From Synechococcus sp. RSCCF101 (GTDB taxonomy: Bacteria > Cyanobacteriota > Cyanobacteriia > PCC-6307 > Cyanobiaceae): 64,000 bases of DNA. The position numbers were made by a program, and so were the translations under genes. The notes under the pieces were generated by a model. That model was not told the DNA's origin. It made no database searches and saw only the letters and a list, made by a program, of their open reading frames with translations. Within the stretch, counting starts at the first letter, position 1; every line of letters begins with the position of its first letter. Below are positions 1 to 7,754 of this stretch, one piece after another. The stretch lies in assembly GCF_008807075.1 (NCBI RefSeq), contig NZ_CP035632.1, forward strand, positions 1,922,001-1,986,000, given 5' to 3'.

Positions 1-1
1 C

Positions 2-280
2 CCCTTCCGCTTCCACTGCCGCGGCTGGCAGTTACTCAATCCGGCCCTGCGCATCCAGGCGATCCACAACCACCTCTCCGGCGTGCGCCAGTACACGAGC
101 CACTGCACCCGCCTGCTCGGCGGCGGCTGTTATGTGCACTGCAACCCGCAGCCCCGCCAGCCCAGCGATCTGGAGATGGTGGTGAGCAGCCTCTCCCCTC
201 AGCCGGTGGAGCGGATCGGGATCAACCGCCACCTGGAGCTGGTGCAGGAGCCAGGCCCATCGCCCGCTCCAGATCACTGA
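2..280 (+). CDS. C-terminal fragment of a conserved hypothetical protein
   Basis: This reading frame is open from the left edge and stops at a TGA at 278-280, so only the last 92 residues are visible. The fragment is rich in His, Cys and Arg (HCRGW, NPAL, AIHNH, GGGCYVHC). I do not recognise a named domain. The style resembles C-terminal tails of proteins encoded next to cyanobacterial glycosyltransferases, but that is an impression. Its last 59 bases overlap the 3' end of the convergent TPR gene on the minus strand. The start lies outside the window. Confidence 0.55.
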   Translation, partial: PFRFHCRGWQLLNPALRIQAIHNHLSGVRQYTSHCTRLLGGGCYVHCNPQPRQPSDLEMVVSSLSPQPVERIGINRHLELVQEPGPSPAPDH

Positions 281-1091
281 TCAGCAGCTCACTGGCCACC
301 AGCTCCCGCAGCACGCCATCCAGATCGATCTCCGGGGCATCGCTCATCGTCCAGAGGCTGCCGCGCTGCCGGGCCCGCCGCTCCTGCAGCAGATCCCAGG
401 TGCGGCGCACCCTTTGGTTCAGCCCCGCATCGCTGGGATGCGCGGCGAGCAGCGCGTCGGCCAGCAGCGCCTCCGCCGCCGCGAGATGGCCGGCATCGAG
501 GGCCTGATCCAGCGACAGCCAGCGCACCGCCTCCTGAAGGCGTTCCACGAGCTGGGTCACATCGCGATTGTCCGGAGCGCGGCGGTGGGCATCCTCCGCC
601 TCCAGCAGAGCCTGCAGCGGCTGCTGGAAATGGTCCTCCAGCAGCCGGGCCGCCTCGATCCGCGCCCAGGGGAACCCGGGCAGAAGCGAACTGGCGCGGC
701 GCAGGGCGGCGAGGGCCTCCTCGGCCCGGTCCAGCTGCAACAGCGCCTGGCCGAGGCCGTAGTGCACCCAGCCGGAGTCGGGGTCCTCCTCCAGGGCCCG
801 CTGCAGATGCTCCAGACCCCGGGCCGGCTCACCCAGCCGCAGCAGAGCCAGACCCATCACCTGATCGGACACCGGCGGCCAGAGGCCGTGCACCGTGCGG
901 GCCGTGTCGAGCAGGGCCACCAGCTCCGGCCAGCGCTGCAGCTGCTCCAGGCAGGAGCGGTAGAGCTCCAGCAAGCCTGGCTGTGCGGGCGTGGCCGCGA
1001 AGCGCTGCCGCAGCTCCGGCAGCAGGGCCTCGGCCTCGCCGGCCTCGAACCGCTGGCGCAGCTCCGCCACATCGGCCTGCGGATCGCTCAC
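222..1091 (-). CDS. TPR-repeat protein
   Basis: This 289-residue protein is built almost wholly of helical tetratricopeptide-like units. One clear unit around residues 90-135 (RGLEHLQRAL, SGWVHYGLGQALLQ, RAEEALAALRRA) shows the small/large residue spacing of TPRs. There is no signal peptide or membrane segment. TPR proteins act as protein-interaction scaffolds; the partner here cannot be told. The ATG overlaps the stop of the upstream TPR gene by 4 bases, so the two are almost certainly translated together. The C-terminus is Pro/Ala/Gly rich (APAPAPGGG). The 3' end overlaps the convergent edge gene by 59 bases. Confidence 0.75.
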   Translation of the reverse strand: MSDPQADVAELRQRFEAGEAEALLPELRQRFAATPAQPGLLELYRSCLEQLQRWPELVALLDTARTVHGLWPPVSDQVMGLALLRLGEPARGLEHLQRALEEDPDSGWVHYGLGQALLQLDRAEEALAALRRASSLLPGFPWARIEAARLLEDHFQQPLQALLEAEDAHRRAPDNRDVTQLVERLQEAVRWLSLDQALDAGHLAAAEALLADALLAAHPSDAGLNQRVRRTWDLLQERRARQRGSLWTMSDAPEIDLDGVLRELVASELLISDLERAMGLAPAPAPGGG

Positions 1092-2167
1092 GGCAGGCCG
1101 ATCTGCAGCATTTCCCGGTAGGCCTGGGCCGCTCCCTGGTAGTCGCCCCGCTGCTCGTGCGCACTGGCCAGCAGGGTGAGCAGATCGCGGCAGGGGCCGT
1201 GCTCATCGGCCAGATGGCTGAGCAACTGGGCCGCCTCCTCGTTGTGGCCCCGCTCCACCCCTTTGCGGGCGAATTCCAGCCAGCTCTCGCGCGGCAGGAC
1301 CTGGGGATCGTGCTGCAGCAGCTGATGACGCAGCTTGAGGGCGGTGCGGGGATCACCGGCCCGCACCTCCGCGGTGGCGAGGTTGCGCAGCAGGGCGCTG
1401 CGCAGGCGTTCATCAGCCGTCTCGTACTGAGCGGCGTAGGCCCGCCGCAGGCGCTGCAGTGCCGCGCCCGGGCGCTTGAGGCTGAGCTCGGCGGCGCCGG
1501 CGTTCACGGCGGCCTCCAGCAGCTCGGGATCGAGCGCCAGTGCCCCCTCCAGGAGCTCGAGGGCCGGCACGAGGCGTCCCAGCATCAGCTGGGCCTTGCC
1601 CTCCAGGGCCAGGGCCTCGGCCGGCCAGGGCTGATCGGCCTCCAGCTGGCCGCGCAGCTCCTCGACAACGCTCAGCACCGTCTCGGCGTTCTCCGGCGTG
1701 AGGCGCTCGCGCAGCTCCTGCACCTCCTCCAGCAGCTCGTCCGCGCTGAGGCGGCCCGCTTCCGATGCGGTCTCCGCAGGATCTGTGTCCTCGTTGAAAG
1801 CCTCCCCGGGCTCAGAGTCGGCACCGCTGTCGGCGCCACCCGGACCCTGGCGTTCCGGCTCGCTGAGCCGCTCGGCCTCCAGGGCCGCTTCCAGCAGACC
1901 CTGCAGGTCGCCGCTGGAGCCGAGGGCGCTGGCTTCGGTCGGGGCGGCGCCGCCCAGCTGGGCCTTGAGCTGGTCGCGTTCCGCCAGCAGCAGGGTGAGG
2001 GCCTGGCGGTAGAAGGGCACCGCCAGCTCCATCGCCCCCCGCGTGTTCATCGCCTCGGCCATGGCGTAGTAGCGGTCGGCCAGGCCGCCGTTCTCCGGCG
2101 TGCCGGGGCTGGCCTCGGCAGCCCCGCTGGCCGGGGTGGTGGGGCGGGTGCGGCGGCGACGGGGCAA
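1088..2167 (-). CDS. TPR-repeat protein with acidic linker
   Basis: This 359-residue protein starts with a basic, Pro/Thr-rich tail (MPRRRRTRPTTPAS) from a TTG codon at 2167. A TPR-like helix pair follows (DRYYAMAEAMNTRG, LAVPFYRQALTLL). Next comes an acidic low-complexity stretch around residues 100-140 (Glu/Ser/Gly/Ala), then about five more TPR-like units to the end (GDYQGAAQAYREML). No enzyme motif is visible. It is the first gene of a two-gene unit, its stop overlapping the next TPR start. It is divergent from the GT2 gene, with 69 bases between starts. The TTG start is the least certain part; later ATGs at the first TPR helix are possible. Confidence 0.7.
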   Translation of the reverse strand: MPRRRRTRPTTPASGAAEASPGTPENGGLADRYYAMAEAMNTRGAMELAVPFYRQALTLLLAERDQLKAQLGGAAPTEASALGSSGDLQGLLEAALEAERLSEPERQGPGGADSGADSEPGEAFNEDTDPAETASEAGRLSADELLEEVQELRERLTPENAETVLSVVEELRGQLEADQPWPAEALALEGKAQLMLGRLVPALELLEGALALDPELLEAAVNAGAAELSLKRPGAALQRLRRAYAAQYETADERLRSALLRNLATAEVRAGDPRTALKLRHQLLQHDPQVLPRESWLEFARKGVERGHNEEAAQLLSHLADEHGPCRDLLTLLASAHEQRGDYQGAAQAYREMLQIGLP

Positions 2168-2236
2168 GGGTCTGGTTCCGGGGGCGGTGCGTGGGTGCTG
2201 CAGACTGCTCCCAGTGCAGGGGCAGAGAGCCGCGCC

Positions 2237-3241
2237 ATGCTCGCATCACCGGTCATGTCGGTGGTGATGCCCTTCCGGAATGCCCGCCGCTGGCTGCCGC
2301 GCACCCTGGTGGCCCTGGCCGGTGAACGGAGCACACCCTTCGAGCTGGTGGCCATCGACGACGGCAGCAGCGATGGCAGCGCCGAGCTGGTGCAGCGCCT
2401 CACCCACAGCTGGGGACCGGGCCGGGTGCAGATCCACGCCACCGGCGGCATCGGCGTGTCCTCGGCCCGCAACCTGGGAGTGAACCGGGCCCGCTCGCCG
2501 CTGATCGCCTTTCTCGATGCCGACGACCCGCCGCTGCCGGGGCGGCTGGCCCAGCCCCTGGCTCGGCTCGAGCAGGAATCCGGCCTGGCCCAGGTGCTGG
2601 GCGGCTGGCGCCGCATCGACGAGCGCGGCCGGGTGATCAATGCCGTGCGGCCCTGGCAGGAGGGGGCGGGCTTCAGCCTGCTGCAGGTGTACGGCCTCAA
2701 GGCGGTGCTGCCCAGCGCCTGGACGATCCGGCGCACGGTGTTCGAGAGCGTGGGCGGCTTCGATCAACGGCTGCGCCATGCCGAGGATGTGGATCTGCTG
2801 CTGCGGCTGGCGGCCCAGCGCCACGGCGGCGCCTGGATCGAGGAGCTGCTGGTGGATTACCGGCAGCACCCGGGCGGAGCCACCCGCCGCTGGCGCGAGC
2901 AGATCGATGTGATCCTCGATGTGATGGAACGGGCCCTGCCCCTGCTGCCGGCCGACCGGCGGGGCTGGGGCCTGGAGAACGCCTACTTCACCGCCCTGTG
3001 GTGCGTGTGGAAGATCTGGTGCGAGGGCGCCCAGGACGACGGCAGCGAGCACGTGCTCTCCGTGCTCGCCCATGCCCGCCGCTTCTGCACCATGCCCCTG
3101 GTGCGGCGCATGCCCCACTTCCTGGAAACCATGGCCCGCACGGCCCGCTACGACGGTATGCCGCTCGACCGTGAGGCCTTCCTGGCCTCTCCCCTCTACC
3201 GGCGCGTCGTGGCCGTGCTCACGGAGCCGGCGGCATGCTGA
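2237..3241 (+). CDS. Family 2 glycosyltransferase
   Basis: This 334-residue enzyme has the GT-A fold signature of GT2: N-terminal SVVMPFRNA, nucleotide-binding AIDDGSSDGS around residue 40, and the metal-binding FLDADDP near residue 93. The acceptor-side motif GGFDQRLRHAEDVDLLLRL follows near residue 174, ending in the ED pair typical of the catalytic base region. It should transfer a sugar from a nucleotide donor to a growing glycan at the cytoplasmic face; donor and acceptor cannot be read. The ATG at 2237 follows a weak GAGAG; an ATG at 2255 is equally possible. The stop overlaps the start of the GT61 gene by 7 bases. The frame is open far upstream, but that part is antisense to the TPR genes. 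Confidence 0.85.
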   Translation: MLASPVMSVVMPFRNARRWLPRTLVALAGERSTPFELVAIDDGSSDGSAELVQRLTHSWGPGRVQIHATGGIGVSSARNLGVNRARSPLIAFLDADDPPLPGRLAQPLARLEQESGLAQVLGGWRRIDERGRVINAVRPWQEGAGFSLLQVYGLKAVLPSAWTIRRTVFESVGGFDQRLRHAEDVDLLLRLAAQRHGGAWIEELLVDYRQHPGGATRRWREQIDVILDVMERALPLLPADRRGWGLENAYFTALWCVWKIWCEGAQDDGSEHVLSVLAHARRFCTMPLVRRMPHFLETMARTARYDGMPLDREAFLASPLYRRVVAVLTEPAAC

Positions 3242-4854
3242 CCCGGCTCGAGCAGAAGAGCCTGCACGACCAGGCCCTCCTTGATCTGGTGATGGGCCAC
3301 CCCGTGCGTTGCCTCCGCGCCTGGCGTGAACTGCTGCTGCTGGAACCCCGCCGGGTGAAGGAGCACCTTGAGGTGGCCCGGGCGAGCCTGGATGCCGACG
3401 CCCTCGCCGGACTCCGCCAGCGGGCCATCGCACTGCTGCAGGCCCTGCTGGACGGCTCCCCGGGGGAGACCGAGGTGAACCTGCTCGGAGAGGTGCTGCG
3501 GGGCTGGGGGGATCGCTTTCTCGATGAAGCGCCGGATCGCGCCCTCGACGCCTATGAGCGCGCCTGGACCTGCGGCGACCACGAGACCCTCGCCCCGAAA
3601 CTGGCCGACCTCTACTACCGGCAGGGCATGGAGGAGGGGGCCTGGGCCCTGGCGGAGCCGAGGCCGCACCCCGGCGCCTCCCCCTGGCCCGAGCTTCCCT
3701 GCCCGGCCAGCGACTGCGGCACCTGCCAGACGCTGGTGGGACTCCAGGCCCGGGAACGTCCGGCCCCCGGTCCCCAGGCCGATCCCAGCCAGAGCTGGCC
3801 TGTGCAGGCCATCAGGGGCGGGGCCATCTGGGTGCACCGCCATCTCGATCCCTGGCGCCAGACCGGTGCCGTGGCCGTGCTCGATGCCAATGGCGAGCTG
3901 CAGCTTCCCCTCTGCCGCCTCTACCCCCACCCCTGGGCCCCCTGCCGCCAACGGCCGGCGTTCGAGCGCCACATGGCCGCCCAGCTGGTGGCCCGCACCG
4001 CCGATCCCCGCCACCCGAAGCTCCGGCGGCTGACCGGCAGCGTGCTGGCGGTGGCCGATCTCTCGGCCGAGAACTACTTCCATTGGCAGCTGGAGACCCT
4101 GCCCCGCCTCGGCCGCTGCTGGCGCCACCTGGCCCCCCGGATTCCCGATCTGCGGCTGTGGCACAACGGCGGTGCCCATCCCTGGGTGCACGAAGGGCTC
4201 ACCCGGCTCGGCATTCCCCCCGAGCGGCGACTCAACGCCGATCGGCTGCCCGCGCTCCAGGCCGACTGGCTGCTGGTGCCCGAGCCCTCACCCTTCGGCG
4301 CCCCCTGCGCCGGCAACCTGGCCTGGCTGGAGCAGTTCTGGACGGTCCCTCCGCCGCAGGCTTCTGGCATGCGCACCCTCCGGCGGCAGGACCAACCGCC
4401 GGCCGAACGGCCCGCCCACTGGATCCGCCGCGGTCTGGGGCCGCGGCGGCCCGTGCTGGGGGAGGCGGCCGTTGTGGCGCGCCTGGAGGGAGCGGCAGGC
4501 AGCAACGCAGGCGGCACCACACGCCAATCGATCCGCCGGCAGCTGCAACAGGTGGGCCGGGCCGGCATGGTGATCGCGCCCCACGGCGCCGGCATGGCCA
4601 ACCTGCTGGCCGCCGCCACCGACGCCCTGGTGGTGGAGATCGTGAATCCCGCCTACGCACCGCCCTACTTCCACTCCACCCTCCAGCGCCGCGGCTGCCG
4701 CCACCTGGCCCTGCCCGCCGCCCAGACGCCACTGCCCCTGCAGGAGCTGCTCTATGAGAGCCCCCTGGCCGCACCGATCGATCTCGGCGGCGACCACAGC
4801 CCGGCGGCCGTCTGGCTGCGGAACAACGATCTGGCCCCCTCCACCGTCGGCTGA
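3235..4854 (+). CDS. DUF563 / family 61 glycosyltransferase with helical N-terminus
   Basis: This 539-residue protein has two parts. Residues 1-140 are helical and TPR-like (RAWRELLLLEPRRVKEHLEVA, DRALDAYERAWTCGD). Residues 200-520 carry the GT61/DUF563 signature: ENYFHWQLETLPRL near residue 280 and IAPHGAGMANLLAAA near residue 447, the hallmark of the family. GT61 enzymes transfer xylose, GlcNAc or other sugars; a xylosyl role would suit the UDP-xylose synthase-like gene elsewhere in the window but is not shown. It is translated with the preceding GT2 gene (7-base overlap). The next gene starts 34 bases downstream. Confidence 0.85.
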   Translation: MLTRLEQKSLHDQALLDLVMGHPVRCLRAWRELLLLEPRRVKEHLEVARASLDADALAGLRQRAIALLQALLDGSPGETEVNLLGEVLRGWGDRFLDEAPDRALDAYERAWTCGDHETLAPKLADLYYRQGMEEGAWALAEPRPHPGASPWPELPCPASDCGTCQTLVGLQARERPAPGPQADPSQSWPVQAIRGGAIWVHRHLDPWRQTGAVAVLDANGELQLPLCRLYPHPWAPCRQRPAFERHMAAQLVARTADPRHPKLRRLTGSVLAVADLSAENYFHWQLETLPRLGRCWRHLAPRIPDLRLWHNGGAHPWVHEGLTRLGIPPERRLNADRLPALQADWLLVPEPSPFGAPCAGNLAWLEQFWTVPPPQASGMRTLRRQDQPPAERPAHWIRRGLGPRRPVLGEAAVVARLEGAAGSNAGGTTRQSIRRQLQQVGRAGMVIAPHGAGMANLLAAATDALVVEIVNPAYAPPYFHSTLQRRGCRHLALPAAQTPLPLQELLYESPLAAPIDLGGDHSPAAVWLRNNDLAPSTVG

Positions 4855-4888
4855 ACCGCCGCCCCTCTGCACCCCGTCTGCCAACCCT

Positions 4889-6177
4889 GTGGTCCAGCTC
4901 CCCACCGATCTCGCCGAGGCCCTCACCGCACTGGGCGAGGATCCGGGCCCGGCGGGCCACGATCCGGCCCTGTTCGAGCGCGTCTCCCGCTGGCGGCTTG
5001 CCTGCGGCGACTCGGTGGAGGCGGGGCGCTGGCACCTCTGGAGCCTGATGCCGCCCGAACCGGAGGCGCTGCGCCCCGCCCTGGCCGACCTCTGGCGCAA
5101 CGCGGGGGACACGACAGCCGCGGAGCGGAGCCTGGCCGGCCGGGAGACCTGGCAGACCGTGGCCCTGCTGCTGGACCAGGGCCGGCTCGATCCGGCCCGC
5201 ACCCTGCAGGAGGAGCTTCTGGCCAGCCAGGAGCCGCTGCAGGAGGCCCTTCTGATGACACTGGCGGAGCAGTGGAACAAGCAGGAGCGCCACCGCCAGG
5301 CCCTGGAGCTGCTGGAACCCCTAGAGCGCCACCACAGCACCCAGGGCAGCCCCCTGGCCCCGCCCTTCCTCAACCTGCTGGCCCACACCCACCGGCGGGC
5401 GGGCCAGCCGCTGCAGGCCCTGCAGCGCTTCCAGCGCAGCCTGGTGGCCCAGCCCCGCCAGCCCCAGGTGCGGCTGCACCTCTCCCAGATCGCGCTCGAC
5501 GAGCTGAACCGGCCCGACCTGGCCGCCCAGACCGTGCAGCAGGTGCTGGTGGACGATCCGAATCACCCCTGGGCCACCGCCCTGCTGCGCCGGGCGCTGC
5601 GGGCGATGGGGGCCTGGGGCTCGCTGCTGCTGCTGCGGCGCCAGGACGACCCGGCCGCCAGGGGCTGGTATCCATTGCCCAGGGGCACGCAGCGCCGGCG
5701 CCGGAGCTGGCTGCAGGCCCTGGAGGCCGCTGGAGCCCCGACCCCGGCCTCGCGCGTGCTGCGCAACCCACCCCGCCCCGTGTCGCCCGGGCTGCTCCCC
5801 CCAGACAGCCGCGACTGGGCTCTCTGGGGGATCCTGACGGTGCCAGCCTCGCGCTCTGGTGTCGGGCGTTGCGAGAGGGGCCGGAGGACGCACCCCGCCC
5901 GGGCAGGCTCTGGCTGCTGGGCAGCCCCGATCCCCTGCTCGCCCGGGCCAACTGCCTGGACTGGTTGGAGGGCACCGCGGTGGAGGTGCTGCTCTGGCCC
6001 GCCTGGGATGGACCGCTGCTGGAGGCCGTGGGGACCCTGGTGCTCCGCCGCTCCCTGCTCCGGCCAGCTGCCGGTCAGGCCAGCCCGGTGCCCTGGGAAC
6101 GACTCCGGCAGCAGCGGGTGACGGTGATCGGCTGGCCGCCCGGCGCGGCCGACTGGTGCCGGCTGGACGCCTCCTGA
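4889..6177 (+). CDS. TPR-like protein, frameshifted at a G5 run
   Basis: The protein begins at GTG 4889 (VQLPTDLAEALTALG) and runs about 314 residues with TPR-like helices (RHRQALELLEPLERHH, QPLQALQRFQRSLVAQP). After DSRDWALWG the first frame turns into Arg/Pro/Cys-rich sequence. The -1 frame continues sensibly (DPDGASLALWCRALREG) to a TGA at 6177. The switch falls on GGGGG at 5826-5830; one extra G would restore a single protein of about 429 residues. No catalytic motif is seen. It follows the GT61 gene and may serve the same glycan locus. The break may be a sequencing error, a real mutation or, least likely, programmed -1 slippage. Confidence 0.6.
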
Positions 6178-6250
6178 GCCCCCTGAACTGTTTCGGTCTG
6201 TGAATGCTGACCAACCGTCCACGGCCGATTTTCCTAGGCATTTCTCCGGG

Positions 6251-6256
6251 TAGTCT
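6251..6256 (+). promoter_or_regulatory. Possible -10 element for the RTX gene
   Basis: The 103-base spacer before the RTX gene is one of the few relatively AT-containing patches in the window (TTTTCCTAGGCATTT upstream). TAGTCT at 6251-6256 resembles a -10 box and would start a transcript near 6263. No good -35 box or Shine-Dalgarno motif is seen before the ATG. This is a weak call from composition and position only. Confidence 0.2.
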
Positions 6257-6280
6257 TCGCCGGCAGACAAAAGCTTTCAG

Positions 6281-6886
6281 ATGTCCACCGTCATCACTGG
6301 AACTGAAGTCACCGCCACCGACGAAGACCTCTCCGGCGACAACGGCCGCCAGGTTGAAGTGAGCGGTGGCAACGGCGACACCACCTCCCGCATTGTCGAC
6401 TTCCAGAACGTCACCGCCGGTGACCCCGTCGACACCGGCGCCGCCACGAGCGGCGGCGGCACCATCGCTTCCAACGCCCCCGCCGGCGCTCCGGTGATCG
6501 ACGGCGTTTACTTCAACTCCGGCGCCGGCAACGACGCCATCGCCGGCAGTGGCGCCAACGACTTCATCCGTGCCGGTGCTGGCGACGACATCATCAACAC
6601 CGGTGATGGCGACGACGTGGTTCGCGGAGGTTCCGGCAGCGACACCATCACCCTCGGTGGTGGTGCCGACACCGTGTACTACACGATCGACCAGCTGGAC
6701 GGCAGCACCGATACAGTCACCGACTTCAGCTCCGATGACAAGATCAGTCTCGACAGCGACGTCTCGGCCAGCATCTCCGGAAACGTCATCACCTTGACCG
6801 GTGCTGACGGCCGCACTTCCACCCTGCTCCTCCCCGAAGGCCAGGACTACGAAATTGATGATGACGGCGACATCGTCGTTGGCTGA
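6281..6886 (+). CDS. Small RTX calcium-binding protein, likely type I secreted
   Basis: This 201-residue, very acidic protein has about six hemolysin-type nonapeptides between residues 81 and 134 (GAGNDAIAG, GAGDDIINT, GDGDDVVRG, GSGSDTITL). These fold into a calcium-binding beta roll. Next comes the hydrophobic/acidic pattern common in C-termini of type I substrates (DTVTDFSSDDKISL), then an Asp-rich end (DYEIDDDGDIVVG). There is no N-terminal signal peptide and no double-glycine leader, as expected for C-terminally signalled export. The genes just downstream encode a foldase, exporter and adaptor, making this their probable cargo. A strong terminator follows, so it can be expressed apart from the machinery. 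The function outside the cell is unknown. Confidence 0.85.
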   Translation: MSTVITGTEVTATDEDLSGDNGRQVEVSGGNGDTTSRIVDFQNVTAGDPVDTGAATSGGGTIASNAPAGAPVIDGVYFNSGAGNDAIAGSGANDFIRAGAGDDIINTGDGDDVVRGGSGSDTITLGGGADTVYYTIDQLDGSTDTVTDFSSDDKISLDSDVSASISGNVITLTGADGRTSTLLLPEGQDYEIDDDGDIVVG

Positions 6887-6917
6887 TTGAGTTCGATTTC
6901 CGGCTGCAGACAGCCCC

Positions 6918-6947
6918 AGCCCGCAGGAGTCACCTGCGGGCTTTTTT
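6918..6947 (+). terminator. Rho-independent terminator after the RTX gene
   Basis: A perfect 10-bp GC-rich stem (AGCCCGCAGG / CCTGCGGGCT) closes a 5-base loop (AGTCA) and runs into six Ts. It lies 32 bases after the RTX stop and 19 bases before the next start. It separates the cargo transcript from the secretion genes, or reduces read-through so that cargo is made in excess. Confidence 0.9.
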
Positions 6948-6965
6948 CATGCTCTTGGTTCCCCT

Positions 6966-7754
6966 TTGCCCGTTCTTCACTGGCCTGATTCGGAGCTGCT
7001 GGCTCATCTGCTTCGCGCCGATCTCCTCCGAGGCTGGCTCACCCATCAGCTGCAGCACGCGCTGTGCACGGAGGCCGTTCCGGGGCTCAGCTCCGAGCCC
7101 GCCGAGATGGCCGATCCCCCTCGGCTGGCCCAACTGGGCTGCGTCAATCCGGCCGACTGGCCGGCCTGGTGTGAGGACCGAGGTCTGCCGCCTGATGTGC
7201 TAAGCGACACACAGGGCCTCCGAGGCCATCTGGCGGAGCTGAAGCGGCAGGCCTTCGCCACCGAAGCCGAGGAGCTGTTTCTGGCTGAGCGCAGCCGCTT
7301 CGCTGAGGTGCTCTTCCACGCCCTGCAGAGCGACGATGCCGGCCTCGCCCAGGAATGGTTCTTTCAGCTCAAGGATGGGGAGGCCAGCCCCAGTGATCTG
7401 GCGCCCTTGAGCACCGGGCCCTCACGCCGCACCGCCGGTCTGATCGGGCCGATCCGGATTCGCCAGCTCCAACCCCCGCTCGACACCCTGCTGCTGCGCA
7501 GCGACCCGGGCGGCATCCAGCCGCCCCTGCCGCTTCCGGATGGCGCCTGGCTGGTGCTGCAGCTGCTTGAGAAGGTTCCGGCACAATGGGACGCCGCACT
7601 GGAAGGCGAGGTGGTGGAGCAGCTCTGGAGCCGCTGGCTCGGCCGAACGGTGCGGGATCTGCTCCGGCAGGGGCCCCTCCCGGGTGAGGAGCAGCGCTTC
7701 GGCTGGCCCGGTCAGCTCGCTCCACCCACTCCTGATCGTCCGGAGGCGGCCTGA
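6966..7754 (+). CDS. Peptidyl-prolyl isomerase-like protein of the type I secretion block
   Basis: This 262-residue protein starts at a TTG just after the terminator and has no signal peptide. The N-terminal half is helical (LLAHLLRADLLRGWL). A stretch of Arg, Phe and Glu-rich helices follows (ELKRQAFATEAEELFLAERSRF), and residues 145-245 resemble the parvulin (PpiC/SurA) domain (GLIGPIRIRQLQPPLDTLL, GGIQPPLPLPDGAWLVLQLLE). The parvulin match is partial, so activity is uncertain. Such genes often sit directly before HlyB-type exporters in cyanobacteria. The stop and the next ATG share one base (TGATG), so it is translationally coupled to the exporter. It may keep the RTX cargo in an exportable state. 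Confidence 0.65.
   Translation: MPVLHWPDSELLAHLLRADLLRGWLTHQLQHALCTEAVPGLSSEPAEMADPPRLAQLGCVNPADWPAWCEDRGLPPDVLSDTQGLRGHLAELKRQAFATEAEELFLAERSRFAEVLFHALQSDDAGLAQEWFFQLKDGEASPSDLAPLSTGPSRRTAGLIGPIRIRQLQPPLDTLLLRSDPGGIQPPLPLPDGAWLVLQLLEKVPAQWDAALEGEVVEQLWSRWLGRTVRDLLRQGPLPGEEQRFGWPGQLAPPTPDRPEAA

Noticed and set aside
983-2236. Long in-frame extension before the GT2 gene
   Set aside because: It is antisense to the two TPR genes and has Arg/Gln/Gly/Ala-rich shadow composition; homology starts at the internal ATG 2237.
3196-4191. 331-codon minus-strand frame over the GT61 gene
   Set aside because: Shadow of a confidently recognised family; no ribosome site.
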